Shown: positions 1 to 12,800 of the stretch, piece by piece
Position numbering within the stretch: the first letter of the stretch is position 1
How the letters are laid out: each line of letters starts with the position of its first letter
Source: Haematococcus lacustris
Lineage: Eukaryota; Chlorophyta; Chlorophyceae; Chlamydomonadales; Haematococcaceae
Length of the DNA: 64,000 bases
Reading direction: 5' to 3'
NCBI GenBank assembly: GCA_030144725.1
Contig: JASKMD010000029.1
Location: 1,181,849-1,245,848 of the forward strand
Notes under the pieces: model-generated
Told to the model about the DNA's origin: nothing
Database searches by the model: none
Seen by the model: only the letters and a program-made list of their open reading frames with translations
Translations under genes and position numbers: made by a program

Positions 1-303
1 CTGCACCTCCCAGCCCTCAGCTGACAGTGCAGCGTATACATCACGTGCAGGGAAGCAACCACAGCATGGCCTTATCTGACTTAGCCTGACCATCTGACCC
101 ACCCAGCAAGAGCTGGACGCCAACAGTGGCGACGCATGCAGTAGGCAAAGCTGTGACAGCAGGACGGGCTGCACATGCTGTTGCAAGCTTGTGGTGTCAG
201 CAGGGGCGGCAGTGGTGGTCGCGCATGCAGCAGGCAAAGCAATGGGAGCAGAAGGCAAAGCAATGGCAGTAGCAGGCAAAGCGGTGGCAGCAGCAGGCCT
301 TGC
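1..303. other. Window edge, probable intron of the helicase gene
   Basis: This stretch lies 3' of the last recognised helicase exon, which ends at 304. It holds imperfect GCAAAGC / GGCAGCAG-type repeats. I see no exon that continues the helicase reading frame. The C-terminal part of the gene should lie outside the window. Confidence 0.4.
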
Positions 304-3300
304 CTGGGCCGTGAGTAAGTACAGGCTTTGCTTTGCGCGAGTGCAGCCCACGTAAGCCAGCCGCTTCTCCTCATCCAGTGCTCCCTGGACATTCTGATGC
401 ATGGAGGAGGGCAGCAGGTCCTCCTCTAAGCCCAACACAAACACCACCTGCATCGGGGACGACCAACACGACTCATGACAACAGAATCGCGGGCAGTAGC
501 AACTGCAGCAGCAAAGGCAGCAGGAACAGCAGTAGCGGCAAAGGCAGCAGCAGAAGAAAAAGATCTCCACCCTCACTCTCCCTGCCGTCAAAGAACCTCC
601 ATCCCTGCCGCTGCAGCAGTTCTCTCCCTCCAGGCATAGCCCACCTCGTACTCCATTCCCTTGGAAGAGTGCAGCGTCATGAGCTGGACCTGTTCGCCAG
701 GGTTTTGCTTGGTCCGGCCCTTAGAGCCTTTTGGCTCCTCGCTGCTCTCAGGCTGGTCATCATGCAGCAGCTGGGCATGCTCCAGGAACGCCCTCAGCAT
801 AGGCAGGCTAGGGTCACAGGGCGAGCTGCTGATGTCAGAGGCCCCTGGGCTGCTGCTGTGGAGGCTGTTGAGGCTGTCATTAAGGCTACTGGTGCTGTCA
901 TCATAGTCCAAGGTGGGTGTGGCTGCAAGCCATGCAGAGGGGGTGCTGCACAGCCGCTTCAGCTGGTCAATGCGCTCCAGTCTACCACCTGTAGGGGGCC
1001 AGCAGCAGCAGCAGTGGCAGCAACAAGAGTGGCAGCAGCAGCAGCAGCAGCAGCAGGCGCATCTGATCTCACCTTCGTCATCACAGTAAGCGGCGTAGCG
1101 TGCCCCCAGCATGGCCACATCCACAGCAGCCTGGTCAGCATCACCAGAGCACCCCACGTCAGTGTCAACATCGCGACCTCAGGCTGGGCGGTCAGGGCAC
1201 TGAGGTGGAAGGGGGCGGGTGGTGGGCAGCAAGCTGCATGTGGACCAGCTTGAGAAGCAACCCAGGCAGGCATGTGGCCCTGCCATGGTCATCACCATCA
1301 CGGTGAATGTCATCATCGACATCATCATCGTGTGCCTCTGCCACGGTCATAATCATTGCCCAGGTTGGGTTGGATGGCGATAACAGAAAAAAAGGATAGG
1401 GGGCTGTGGGCAGCCGCATGTGTGGCACGCCTCCCAGACGCAAGACATACGTCGTCGTGCTATCAGCCTTCCCCGCCATCAGCAAGTACGTTAGCTGAAC
1501 ATCGACAATGACCCCGCTCAGCCCCTGCTGTGCACAAGGTGCTGCCATAGTGCTAGCAACATGCCACCATTGACAGCTGGCATACGCCATGCAGTGCCAA
1601 TATGAAAGCTAGCATGTGCAAATGTCCATGTGCCATGCAGTGCCTTAGTGGAAGCTAGCATCGTGCAGAAAGCCGGGACAGGAGATGAAGGAGGGAGACA
1701 TGAGGTCTGGTGTATAGTTCTATCAGGGCAACAGACCCCAGAGCCCTAATCCCAACCCTGACCCTGACCCCAACTGCACAGTGGGCGGCTTCACAGTAGG
1801 CGACTGTACCTGTAGGTGTCTGTTAGCATGCCAGAGTGTGTGATCTGTCATGAACTTGCAGTGGGTGCCCCCCAGACCATTATTCCATAAACAGCTGATT
1901 ATGACTTAACATCACAGTTCACAGTTATGAAAGCTGATTGTGCATCCTCTATGCCACCAGTGGGCTGGGGCAGTGCTCCTCAGCCTCAACACTGTGTGGG
2001 GAACAGTGTGCATAGCACTATACATACCGGTGTACCAACAGCTGCAATAGTTGCTTGTTAGCCTACCACGGCCAGCTGCTGCGCAGAGCACACTCTCTTG
2101 TACACTCTCTTGCCTCAGCCTGAGCCAGCAGGAGGGGCCAGAGACCAGGGCCAGAGCCAGGTCAGGGGCCAGAGCCAGGTCAGGGGCCAGGGTCAGGGGC
2201 CAGGGGCCAGGTCCAGGGGCCTCCACAATGTGCAGAGCCAGCCGGCGTGCCCCAAGGCGCTCCCTAACCCAGCACAGGGCCACCATGCTGCCCTGCTCAC
2301 CTCTAAGGACAGGTAGCGGGCGGCGTTGCGCATGAGCACCACCGCGGCCCGCAGCTCATGCAAGCCTGCCTGACTGCTCTTGAACTGCTTGTCGCCTTCG
2401 AGGGAGGGTGGCAAGGCTGCAGGGTGGCAGTGACAGGGCCAGGGCTACTCAAACTCTGACAGACCCAATCAGGCAGGCTAAGCTGGCAGGCTGAAGGCCG
2501 ATGGTGGGTCTGTAGCAGACCGTGCTAAGGGGTCGAGCTGCATTCAAGCCATGGTGCAAGGGCTGCAGAAAAACCCCTATGCCCCTGCCTGCAGCTGTGT
2601 AGTGCTGTGATGGTATGGTATGGATGAATGGAGTTGTATTGAGCTGAGCCAGAGCTGAGGGAGCTGAGGGAGTCATGGCCACACAGGGGGCAGCCGGGCA
2701 TGCGCACCTGGCACCAGCTGCATTTCCACCAAGGGCCGCAGCTTGCCACTGAGCTCTGCAGCCAGACAGCCAGCCAAGGAGGCAGATGGACATCTGGCCA
2801 GCCCTAGGGTCAGCCATCATGCTCGGTTGCAGGTGATCAAGGCCAGGCCCAGGCAGACCAGCGGCAGCGGGACAGGTGCCCAGCAGTCAGGCAGGCAGAC
2901 ACACTCAGCGGCAGCCAGCTGCAGCACCTGTGCCTGTTTTTCACCACCTGCGCCTGCGCCTGTTTTGCCCGGTGCACAGCTGTCACCCGCACCAGACACC
3001 CCCAGCTGCCGCACCGGCGTGTCCCACCCGCCGCCCACCTGAAGTAGAGTAAGTGTGCAGCTTGGCCAGTGCCTGCTCGGTCTTCAGGGGCCCTAGCCAG
3101 ACCTGGGAGAAGACGGGGGAAAGACTGCGTTGTGTGGGCCGTGCCGCGCCGTGCCGCGCCGCGCCCCGCCCCACCCCGCCCCACCTCACCTCATGAAGGT
3201 CGTCAAACATCAGGCGTGGCAGCTGCTTGTCTTGGACGGCAGCGCACTTACGCAAGCTCTCTTTAGCCTTGGCCCCTGCATGCCACCCACAGCAGCAGGT

Positions 3301-3854
3301 GGTGAGGGGTGGTGGCAGCAGTGGGCACCATGACTGGTAAGTCAAGTCAGTTACCTCAGGCACAGTGGGCATCAGAAACTGCGTCATATGACACAGCAGC
3401 ACAGGACACCCAGCAGGCAGCAGGAGCAGCTGGAAGCAGGCAGGAGCGTGAGGCACAGGAAGGGGGAGGAGGTGCTGGCAGGCGGGTCACCAGGGCGAAA
3501 TGCAGCGTATAAGCCCTCTCATACTCCTAGTTCATTTTTGCATGGTGCATGGTGACATTTTAGCATGGTACATGGTGCTGACGTCAACAGAGCCACCGGC
3601 AGAGCCGTGTCAACACCCCCCAGCAGCCCATGCCCACTGCATGCAGCGCTGCCCCACAGCATCCAGCCCCACCCTCTATGTTGCCCCCAGCACCAAGGAC
3701 TGGGTGCAAGAGGTTGGGTCACAGCTGCCCCCCTGGCCCACCTGGCACTAAACCCTAGTCTTGTCTGAAACACGCGACCGGATGTAAGCCTGGCTTGCCC
3801 CTCCCCTACATGAAAGACTACGCCTCCCCTCCGCTGCCCCCCACATGGAGCCTT

Positions 3855-3893
<39 letters not shown>

Positions 3894-6800
3894 AAGATAG
3901 AAAGAAAGACGGACTGCACCCTTGTCGTCAGGCGTGCATCAAGGGGGGAGGGAGAGTAGCCTCAGGGCATGCCCTTGCTACCTCCCACCTTAGATAAGTA
4001 GGGTGGGTGGGTGGGTGGGTGGGTGGGTGGGTGGGTGGGTGGGTGGGTGGGTGGGTGGGTGGGTGGGTGGGTGGGTGGGTGGGTGGGTGGGTGGGTGGGT
4101 GGGTGGGTGGGTGGGTGGGTGGGTGGGTGGGTGGGTGGGTGGGTGGGTGGGTGGGTGGGTGGGTGGGTGGGTGGGTGGGTGGGTGGGTGGGTGGGTGGGT
4201 GGGTGGCTGGGTGGGTGGGTGGCTGGGTGGCTGGGTGGGTGGCTGGGTGGCTGGGTGGGTGAGTGGGTGGGGACTAGAGAGGGTTACCAGGCTGCCAGAC
4301 ACCCCCAGTGGCCCTGTCAACATCATCCCCCTGTGCCCTCCCCTCCCACCTTGTGTCTCCTCTGCCCTGCCCTGCTGGGCATCCTTCACCTCTGGTAGCC
4401 TCCGATGCAACCCACCCCCTTCAGCTCTGGTGGTCAGGAGCGCCCCATCTCCCTGGCTATGTTTGCAGCAGTGGGTATGGGCTCTGCTGCATGCCCCACT
4501 GGTGTGGCCCCGGCTGGTCAACATCCTTGCCCCTGCACCCAGCCTGGCTACCTATGTCCGTCCGCCTGGTGTGGCCCGCGGCGCATCCTATGGCGCGCGC
4601 GGCCCCACAGCTCGAGACCTCCCCTGCGCACCCAGCCTGCCTGCCTACCTATGGCACGCGCGGGCTTGGCGATGATGCGGTCCAGGGCCATGCTGTCGGT
4701 GCAGGGGTTGGCAGCCAGGCGCAGGAAGGCGAGCAGGTCCTTCACCTCCAGCCGCTCCCAGAACCCCAGGTTGCCCAGCACCCGGAAGGGCAGGCCCTCG
4801 TCCAGCAGGGCGTTGCTCATCAGGTGGGCCTGGGAGGGGCAGGGCGGGGCAGGGCGGGGTCAGGTCAGGTCAGAGCATGGTCAGGTCAGGTCAGGGCGGG
4901 GCAGGTCAGGTCATGTCAGGTCAGAGCATGGTCAGGTCAGGTCAGGGCGGGGCAGTAGGTCATGTCAGGGCGGGTCAGGTCAGGTCAGGTCAGGGCGGGT
5001 CAGGTCAGGGCGGGTCAGGTCAGGTCAGGTCAGGTCAGGTCAGGTCAGGTCAGGTCGGGTCGGGTCAGGTCAGGTCGGGTCGGGTCGGGTCGGGTCGGGT
5101 CGGGTCGGGTCGGGTCGGGTCGGGTCGGGTCGGGTCGGGTCGGGTCGGGTCGGGTCGGGTCGGGTCGGGTCGGGTCGGGTCGGGTCGGGTCGGGTCGGGT
5201 CGGGTCGGGTCGGGTCGGGTCGGGTCGGGTCGGGTCGGGTCGGGTCGGGTCGGGTCGGGTCGGGTCGGGTCGGGTCGGGTCGGGTCGGGTCGGGTCGGGT
5301 CGGGTCGGGTCGGGTCGGGTCGGGTCGGGTCGGGTCGGGTCGGGTCGGGTCGGGTCGGGTCGGGTCGGGTCGGGTCGGGTCGGGTCGGGTCGGGTCGGGT
5401 CGGGTCGGGTCGGGTCGGGTCGGGTCGGGTCGGGTCGGGTCGGGTCGGGTCGGGTCGGGTCGGGTCGGGTCGGGTCGGGTCGGGTCGGGTCGGGGCGGGT
5501 CAGGGCGGGTCAGGTCAGGTCAGGTCAGGGCGGGGCAGGTCAGGTCAGGTCAGGTCAGGGCGGGGCAGGTCAGGTCAGGTCTGGCTGGCTGTCAGGGGGA
5601 AGCAGTGGGCGTGACAGGCCACGATGCACCAAGGGGGCCCAGGCCAGCTGCCAGTATGCCTGGGAGCAGCCCCCTCTGGGCCGCAGTTATGCACAAGGGG
5701 CTGAGTCCAGCGGTTGCCAGGGAGGGGCGGGGCGTGATACCCCCACAACACATTCAGGGAGCGGAGGCCAGCGTAGGGGGTGCAGCAGGCAGGGGCGGCC
5801 AGGGCCTGCCGTCCACTCTTGCTGCAGGGCCGCGGTGCAGCAGCACCCCCCGAGCAGCTGTGTGCCGCAGGCTGAGTTGGTGTGGGATGTGTCGGGGTTG
5901 AGTGCAGGTGTTAGGGGGGTGAGGGGCCGGGGCGGTAGGAGGTCGGATGGTAGGGTTCAAGTGATCTGGGGCAGGGAATGAAGAGGCGTGGACTAATGTG
6001 GGGGGTGTGGGTGACGTGTGGGGGCTGGGGGTGCGTGGGAGGGGTGGCAGGGCAGGCTGGGGCCAGGCACCCCGGCCAAGCTAGGCTGGGCTGAGGGGCA
6101 GGCGCATGCAGGCCATAGTCAGCCCCCAACCAGGCAGGCAGGCAGGCAGGCAGGCCATACCAGGCTGTGCGCCGCTCCCTGGTCAGGCTGGTCAGGCTCC
6201 CAGGCCTGCCTAGGCACCACTGGGCCAAGGAGCACAGGCAGTCCCCTCAGGTCAGCTGTGCCCTGACTCAGCCCAAACCAGGCGGCCAGGCAGGCAGGCC
6301 TCCCTGACCCCACTGAACACTGTGGGCCCCCTGGCCCCCCCTGGCCCCCCCTGGCCCCCCCTGGGCACCCCTGGGCCAGGGTCCTGGGGCTGGGCAGGTC
6401 AGGGGCTGCTGACCTGCGCTTTGGTGCGATACAGCACCGCGCACTGCGACAAGGGCACCCTCTCGTGCTGGTGCAGGCGCCGGATGCGCTGCGCCACCCA
6501 CTGAGCCTCCTTGTAAGCATCACGCACTGTCACCTGCAGCCGGGCCACAAGCAGCAGCAGCTGACTTGCCACAGCATGCACTGAGACGCTCTGGGGTGGG
6601 GTGGGGTGGGGTGGGGTGGGGTGGGGTGGGGTGGGGTGGGGTGGGGTGGGGTGGGGTGGGGTGGGGTGGGGTGGGGTGGGGTGGGGTGGGGTGGGGTGGG
6701 GTGGGGTGGGGTGGGGTGGGGTGGGGTGGGGTGGGGTGGGGTGGGGTGGGTGCCTCCCGCTTGCACCGGGGACGTATCAAGTGTGACACCTGTGTGGTGT

Positions 6801-9800
6801 GTGGAGTGTGACCATGAGCGTGACCAGGCCTGCACCTGTCCCAACTGGCCATGTCCAAGGCAGGGGCTGCTGCTGCATCACCTACATGCTCCACATGACC
6901 CGGATCAGGCTTCGTGGCCACCAGGGGCTTGTGGAGCTTGGGCAGCCCGTTGTGTGCGAGCACCGCCTCAGCTGTGCGGATGATGTTAGCCCCTGACCTG
7001 CAGGTCAGTCCCACAGTCTCCACCATCACTGCGCTTGACAGCCCTTGACTGCGCTTCACACTGCGCTCGAGGGGCAAACGCTGAGGGCACCTCTGTGCTG
7101 ATGTGAGCAGCGCTGTAGCAGCACAGCCGACCGGCAGGGTAGGTGCGGGTAGGCAGGACACCTCACCAGAAGCCTGTCGCAGCACAGCCCTGACACTCTG
7201 TTGCGTTGCCCTCCCCTCTATTGCGTCGCCACGTGCCACCCTGGACCCTAGACCCTGGACTCTAGACCCCGCCTCAGCCCATGGCTTGCGACAAGAGGGC
7301 ACGGAAGCTCAGTATCATGACTGGGGTGGGGTAGAGGAGGCTTACAGCAAACATGGGTCACTGCGATTCATGTCCATGCGCCATGCTTGCATGGAAGACA
7401 GGGCGTGCAGGGCTGTGCAGCCCACCTGTAGTTTGTTGTGAGGTACAGCAGCTGGCCGTCAGGGTAGTGGTCCTGGAAGACATGCTCCATGTTCACGGGG
7501 TTTGCGCCCCGCCAGCCGTAGATGGCCTGATCCGGGTCGCCCACTGTGAACAGGTTGCCCTGAGGACCCTTCAGCAGGCGCACCAGCTCGTATTGAGGCG
7601 TGTTGGTGTCCTGCACACCACCCACCCACGCCACCCAATGGCCTCAGTTCGACCCACAGCAAGCTATGTGGCGTTGGCTGCGCTGTCGTCCCTAGCTCAG
7701 TAAAGGCCCGTGCAGGTAGTCACGTGCATCAGATGCCCCTGCTTTGTGCTGGCTCAACTGGCAGAAGCAGGGCGTCTCCCCCCCCCCCCCCCCCCACCCA
7801 CCCACCCACCCACCCCACCCCACCCCACCCCACCCCACCCCACCCCACCCCACCCCACCCCACCCCACCCCACCCCACCCCACCCCACCCCACCCCACTC
7901 CCTCTACCCTCTGCTCAGATCAGTTGCATGCCAACAGGAGGGATACTGCCCACGCCTACTCAGCCCTACTGGCTCAATAAGTGGGGCAGGGCAGCAGGGG
8001 GGCAGGGCAGCAGGGCGGCAGGACGGCAGGGGGGCAGGGTAGAAGGGGGGGTGCAGTGTGGCAAACGCGATATGGGGCACGCACCCCTCCTGACAGTGTT
8101 GAAGAGAACATGATAGGCCCGGGATGCAATACACATGGCGCAGGCGCATGGGGCACGACCCTACACACGGAGCACGATGACCCCCACTGCTTGGCCTGGC
8201 CACTGGCATCCTGCAACTTATTGCATCACACACCTTCGTCGGAACGTTTTGAACCTCTAAAAATTGGCTGCTTCAATGATGTAAAACCTGAGTAAATCGA
8301 TTCTAAGCAACCCTTTTCTATGAGGTCCAAAACTTTCCGACGCTGCCTGACAAAGTGCCCTGGCTGGGGGCAGAGAGCAGCACGCCCTAGTGCTGCCCAC
8401 CCGCCTAGCCTGCCCACTGCCCACTGCCACTGTCCAGCCGCCTGACCTGGAACTCGTCCACCATCACGTGTCGGTACCGGCTCTGCAGCACCGCGCGCAC
8501 CCCCTCCCTCCCTTGTACTAGGGCTACCGCCAGACCCAGCAGGTCGTCCAGGTCGATGGAGTCGTTCTCCGTAAGCTTCCTGCCCGCAGCAGAACCCGCA
8601 GCACACTGGCCGGGTGAACAATGCCGCACAATGCACACACAGCAGCTTGACAGGCCTGCTCGCATCAGGAACCGCTTACAGCAGGTTGCAGCACTGCCTC
8701 AGCTGCAGGGTGCAAAGAGCAGTTTGACAGGCCCAGGCTTGCTTGACCCAGGCACCCCATGTCATGGGCTGGTCCCCACATATGTCTCGCAATGTCGCGC
8801 ACAACATGTGTCATCACATGTCTCATGATCTGACCCAGCCCTTACCCCTAGTAGCCTCACTGTCAGGTGGGCTGCTGGCACCAGCACCAGCACAACATGG
8901 GAGCCTGGCAGCAGCACCAGCACAGCCTCCCATGCAGGGTTACTGCTGACCCCGGGCAGCTCCCTGAACCGCCAACGCTTGCAGGTTTGGTCTAGGGTTG
9001 CCGTACCTAACCCTGACCGCTTCTTGGTCACACCCAGGAAACTGACTGGCTGCAGGCTTGCTTGACCCAGGCACCCCATGTCAGAAGTTACGTACACAGT
9101 AAGGTTACGCCTGCCTGCCCACCTTCTCTGTGACCATTTTGAATCGGCGTGATTTGGCCATTCTCCCACTTTCCCCTTGAACATGCACACCTCCTCCCTC
9201 AAACACGGTCGTTGGAGGTTGTGAGGCTGGTGTGAGCCAATATGTGTGAGGCTTGCTCATGGGCATGCAAGCAGGGATGCGTTGCTGCCATGATGAGAGT
9301 GACAGGAGTGTGGCAGTGTGCGGGCGGTGGGAGGGAATGAGGTCTGGTGCCAAGAGTCCCCTGCTGGACATGTCTCAGCATGGCAGCATGGCAGCGTGGC
9401 AGCAAGGAGGGCACCTTTGGTACGCTTCCAGCAGGGTTGCCAGGGTGTCAGGCTGCCTCAGGATGCCCCGCATTTCATTGCCAAGGTTGTTGGGCAGCTC
9501 CAGCTTCTTGGCACGCAGCAGCTGGGCCAAGACCGGCTTCATCCTGCAGTCAGGCAGGTGGACAGGTGGGGAAGTGGGCAGGTGGGCAGGGGCAGGGGTA
9601 GGGGCAGGGGTAGGGGCAGGGGCAAGCTGGCCTCATCTAGTAAGCAACAGCCGGCAGGCTGCTGTAGTCAGTTGGTCAGGCTCATACGGAACTGGTCATA
9701 TGGAACTGGTCATAGGCATGGAAGTCAGGATGAGACTGATCACCCTGTCAAGCACCACTGTGGGATGAGGCCGTCACTGTGGCCCAACACACCTCCAGGC

Positions 9801-12800
9801 ACATCCCTAGCAATCCCAAGCGCCATGTGGGAGTGTGAGGTGTGAGAGCAGGGATTTCATCCTCACACTCATTACACGCTCATAGCGTCATTACAATGAT
9901 GCTGGATTTAAAGAAAGACAGACTCCGCCCTCGCAGACGGGCGTGACTTAGGGGAGGTTGGCGCCTCCGGCCTTGCGGTCACCTTGCAATCCAACTCACC
10001 AGAATAGTTTTCTTATGTCGTCAGGCGGGGTCGATCCTGTGACCTTCCACTCGTTGCGGAATCACCCCACCAATTACCAACTGAGCCACTAACCGCACGA
10101 TGGGGCTGGATGGACAGCATTGTGCGGCTCAACAAAACATCGCCAGCAGGTTGGGGTGTCGGGGTCACGTGGGATGGTGAGGAAGGTGGTGGGCAGCTGG
10201 TGCGGTGAGGGAGCTTACTTGATGCCGTAGGTAGTTGGTACACTGCTTTTTGCGAGGCTGAAGAAAGCGTGCAAGTCGGATGCCAGGGCTGTGAGGCTGG
10301 GGCTCTTCACTTCACTGGTCTGCAGGGGGAGCAGGGAAAAGCTGGGGGTGCCAGGGATAGAACCAGGGACCTGGTTCAGGTCACATGCCAGGGTGTGTGT
10401 CAGCGATGATCCCCCAGCCGCCAGGACCAACAGGATGACAGCACCTAGAGCTCAACCATCACATGACCCAGGCATAGCTCAGAACTGACAGATGCAAACA
10501 GGGCAGAGGACCTTTTCAAAAACACCACAGATGCTTGCAGCTTTTACACACGCCCAAACGGGTTTCAAAGTGGCATGGCCCAAGTTGGCATTGCTTGCGC
10601 ACCATTCTCAGATAACCGTACACCATTGGGTGTGTGAGGTGTGAGTTTGACACAGGTCAGCATGCTTGCTTGGCACCCATGTTGCCCGAAATGCCTGAAT
10701 GTGTGAGCTGAAAATGCAGGCCGCCACAGGCTGTGGCAGCACAAGGTGGATGGTGGCCAAGCTTCAGCCCAGAGGATGAGGCCACCGTGTGCATGCTGGC
10801 AGCGAGCTATGCCCCCTGAGCATGCTATGCAGCATAGGCCCCTTGCCAGCCCTTTGCTAGCCCCCTGGTAGTATGCTAAGCAGCTATAGGCCTGCTCATG
10901 GGGGAGCCATTGAGGGTCACAGCAAGATGAGAGTGCAGGGGGGGGGGTGGGTGGCCAGGCACCTTGAGCATTGGCAGCACCACCTCCTGCAGCACATGCT
11001 TGTACACCATCACTGACTCGTCGGGGTCCAGGATCACAAACTCGCGGCTCAGCCCGCTGCCCAGCTGCGTCACGTAGCTCCTGCTGCGCCAGACTGGCAA
11101 ACTTGAAGAATACTGGGGAAATGGCTAGTGGAGTGGAGGTGGGGTGTGGCGAGGTGGGGTGTGTGGAGGTAGCGGGTGTGGAGGTAGCGGGTGTGGAGGT
11201 AGCGGGTGTGGAGGTAGCGGGTGTGGAGGTAGCGGGTGTGGAGGTAGCGGGTGTGGAGGTAGCGGGTGTGGAGGTAGCGGGTGTGGAGGTAGCGGGTGTG
11301 GAGGTAGCGGGTGTGGAGGTAGCGGGTGTGGAGGTAGCGGGTGTGGAGGTAGCGGGTGTGGAGGTAGCGGGTGTGGAGGTAGCGGGTGTGGAGGTAGCGG
11401 GTGTGGAGGTAGCGGGTGGGGAGGTAGCGGGTGGGGAGGTAGCGGGTGTGGAGGTAGCGGGTGTGGAGGTAGCGGGTGTGGAGGTAGCGGGTGTGGAGGT
11501 AGCGGGTGTGGAGGTAGCGGGTGTGGAGGTAGCGGGTGTGGAGGTAGCGGGTGTGGAGGTAGCGGGTGTGGAGGTAGCGGGTGTGGAGGTAGCGGGTGGG
11601 GAGGTAGCGGGTGTGGAGGTAGCGGGTGTGGAGGTAGCGGGTGTGGAGGTAGCGGGTGGGGAGGTAGCGGGTGGGGAGGTAGCGGGTGTGGAGGTAGCGG
11701 GTGTGGAGGTAGCGGGTGTGGAGGTAGCGGGTGTGGAGGTAGCGGGTGTGGAGGTAGCGGGTGGGGAGGTAGCGGGTGTGGAGGTAGCGGGTGGGGAGGT
11801 AGCGGGTGTGGAGGTAGCGGGTGTGGAGGTAGCGGGTGGGGAGGTAGCGGGTGTGGAGGTAGCGGGTGGGGAGGTAGCGGGTGTGGAGGTAGCGGGTGTG
11901 GAGGTAGCGGGTGGGGAGGTAGCGGGTGGGGAGGTAGCGGGTGGGGAGGCAGCGGGTGGGGAGGTAGCGGGTGGGGAGGTAGCGGGAGGAGAAGTGGGGG
12001 TTAGGGATGTGGGGTGCCCATGGCAACTGCGCAGGGCATGAGGGTGTATGGCTGTGTGCGGAGCAGCATGGAAAGAAAGCTGCACATGGTGAGTGTCTGA
12101 CCTGGCATCTGTCAAGGGGCCCACAGCTGGGGAGAGGGCATCAGGCAGCCCCTCTGCCGCTGCCCCTGCAGCCAGGGCCTTACCTGAGGATGCGGCAGCA
12201 GATGGAGTGGAAGGTGCAGGCAGTGACCTGGGCAGCTGCCTGTGCGCCCACTGCCTTGGTAATGCGCTCCTGGGCAGTAGAGGAGGCAGGGGCAGGGGCA
12301 GTAGGGGCAAGGGCAAGGGGCAGTAGGGGCAGTAGGGGCAGTAGGGGCAGTAGGGGCAGTAGGGGCAGTAGGGGCAAGGCCAGCGCCGGTGTGCTGGATA
12401 CATTGCCTTGAGTTGCAAGAGGGTGATGTGTGACCCAGAGTGAGACCGAGTGAATGACCAAGCCAGCATATAGCCAGCTGGCTTGGTCAGGCTTGGTCAT
12501 GCACTAGCTCAGGGTGGGTGGGGGCAGTATGATGCCCAACAGTGGGCAAGAAGGCGGTGTGCTGAGGCGATGCATGAGCCAGGGCGTGAGTCACCGGCTG
12601 CTGCTTCAAGACACGAGGCAAGAGGCACCTGCAGTCACAGCAGACCGCGTGCTGCAGCCACCGTATCTGCGCAGAAAAACAATTTTTGGCGGTGTATCGC
12701 CATTGTCCCACCCCAACCCCTCCCAGGTAACAGGCCCCCTGGTGGTTAGGGAGATGTGTGGTGACGCAGCCGTCCCATCTCACACCTTAAGCTCGCCAGC

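Noticed and set aside
4405..5901. 498-aa open frame of SGRVG repeats, + strand
   Set aside because: Translation of the GGTCG pentamer array. It lies in the helicase intron and has no non-repeat domain.
9990..10110. Candidate tRNA gene (A and B boxes on the - strand)
   Set aside because: No acceptor stem or anticodon arm can be folded and the body continues into a dispersed repeat, so a SINE fits better.
10340..10440. GGTTCTATCCC B-box-like sequence on the - strand
   Set aside because: No A-box at a suitable distance and no repeat partner seen; probably chance.
10565..12469. 634-aa open frame of PATS/TPATS repeats, - strand
   Set aside because: Produced by the 15-bp minisatellite, whose length keeps every frame open. 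Real helicase exons on the same strand pass through it in other frames.
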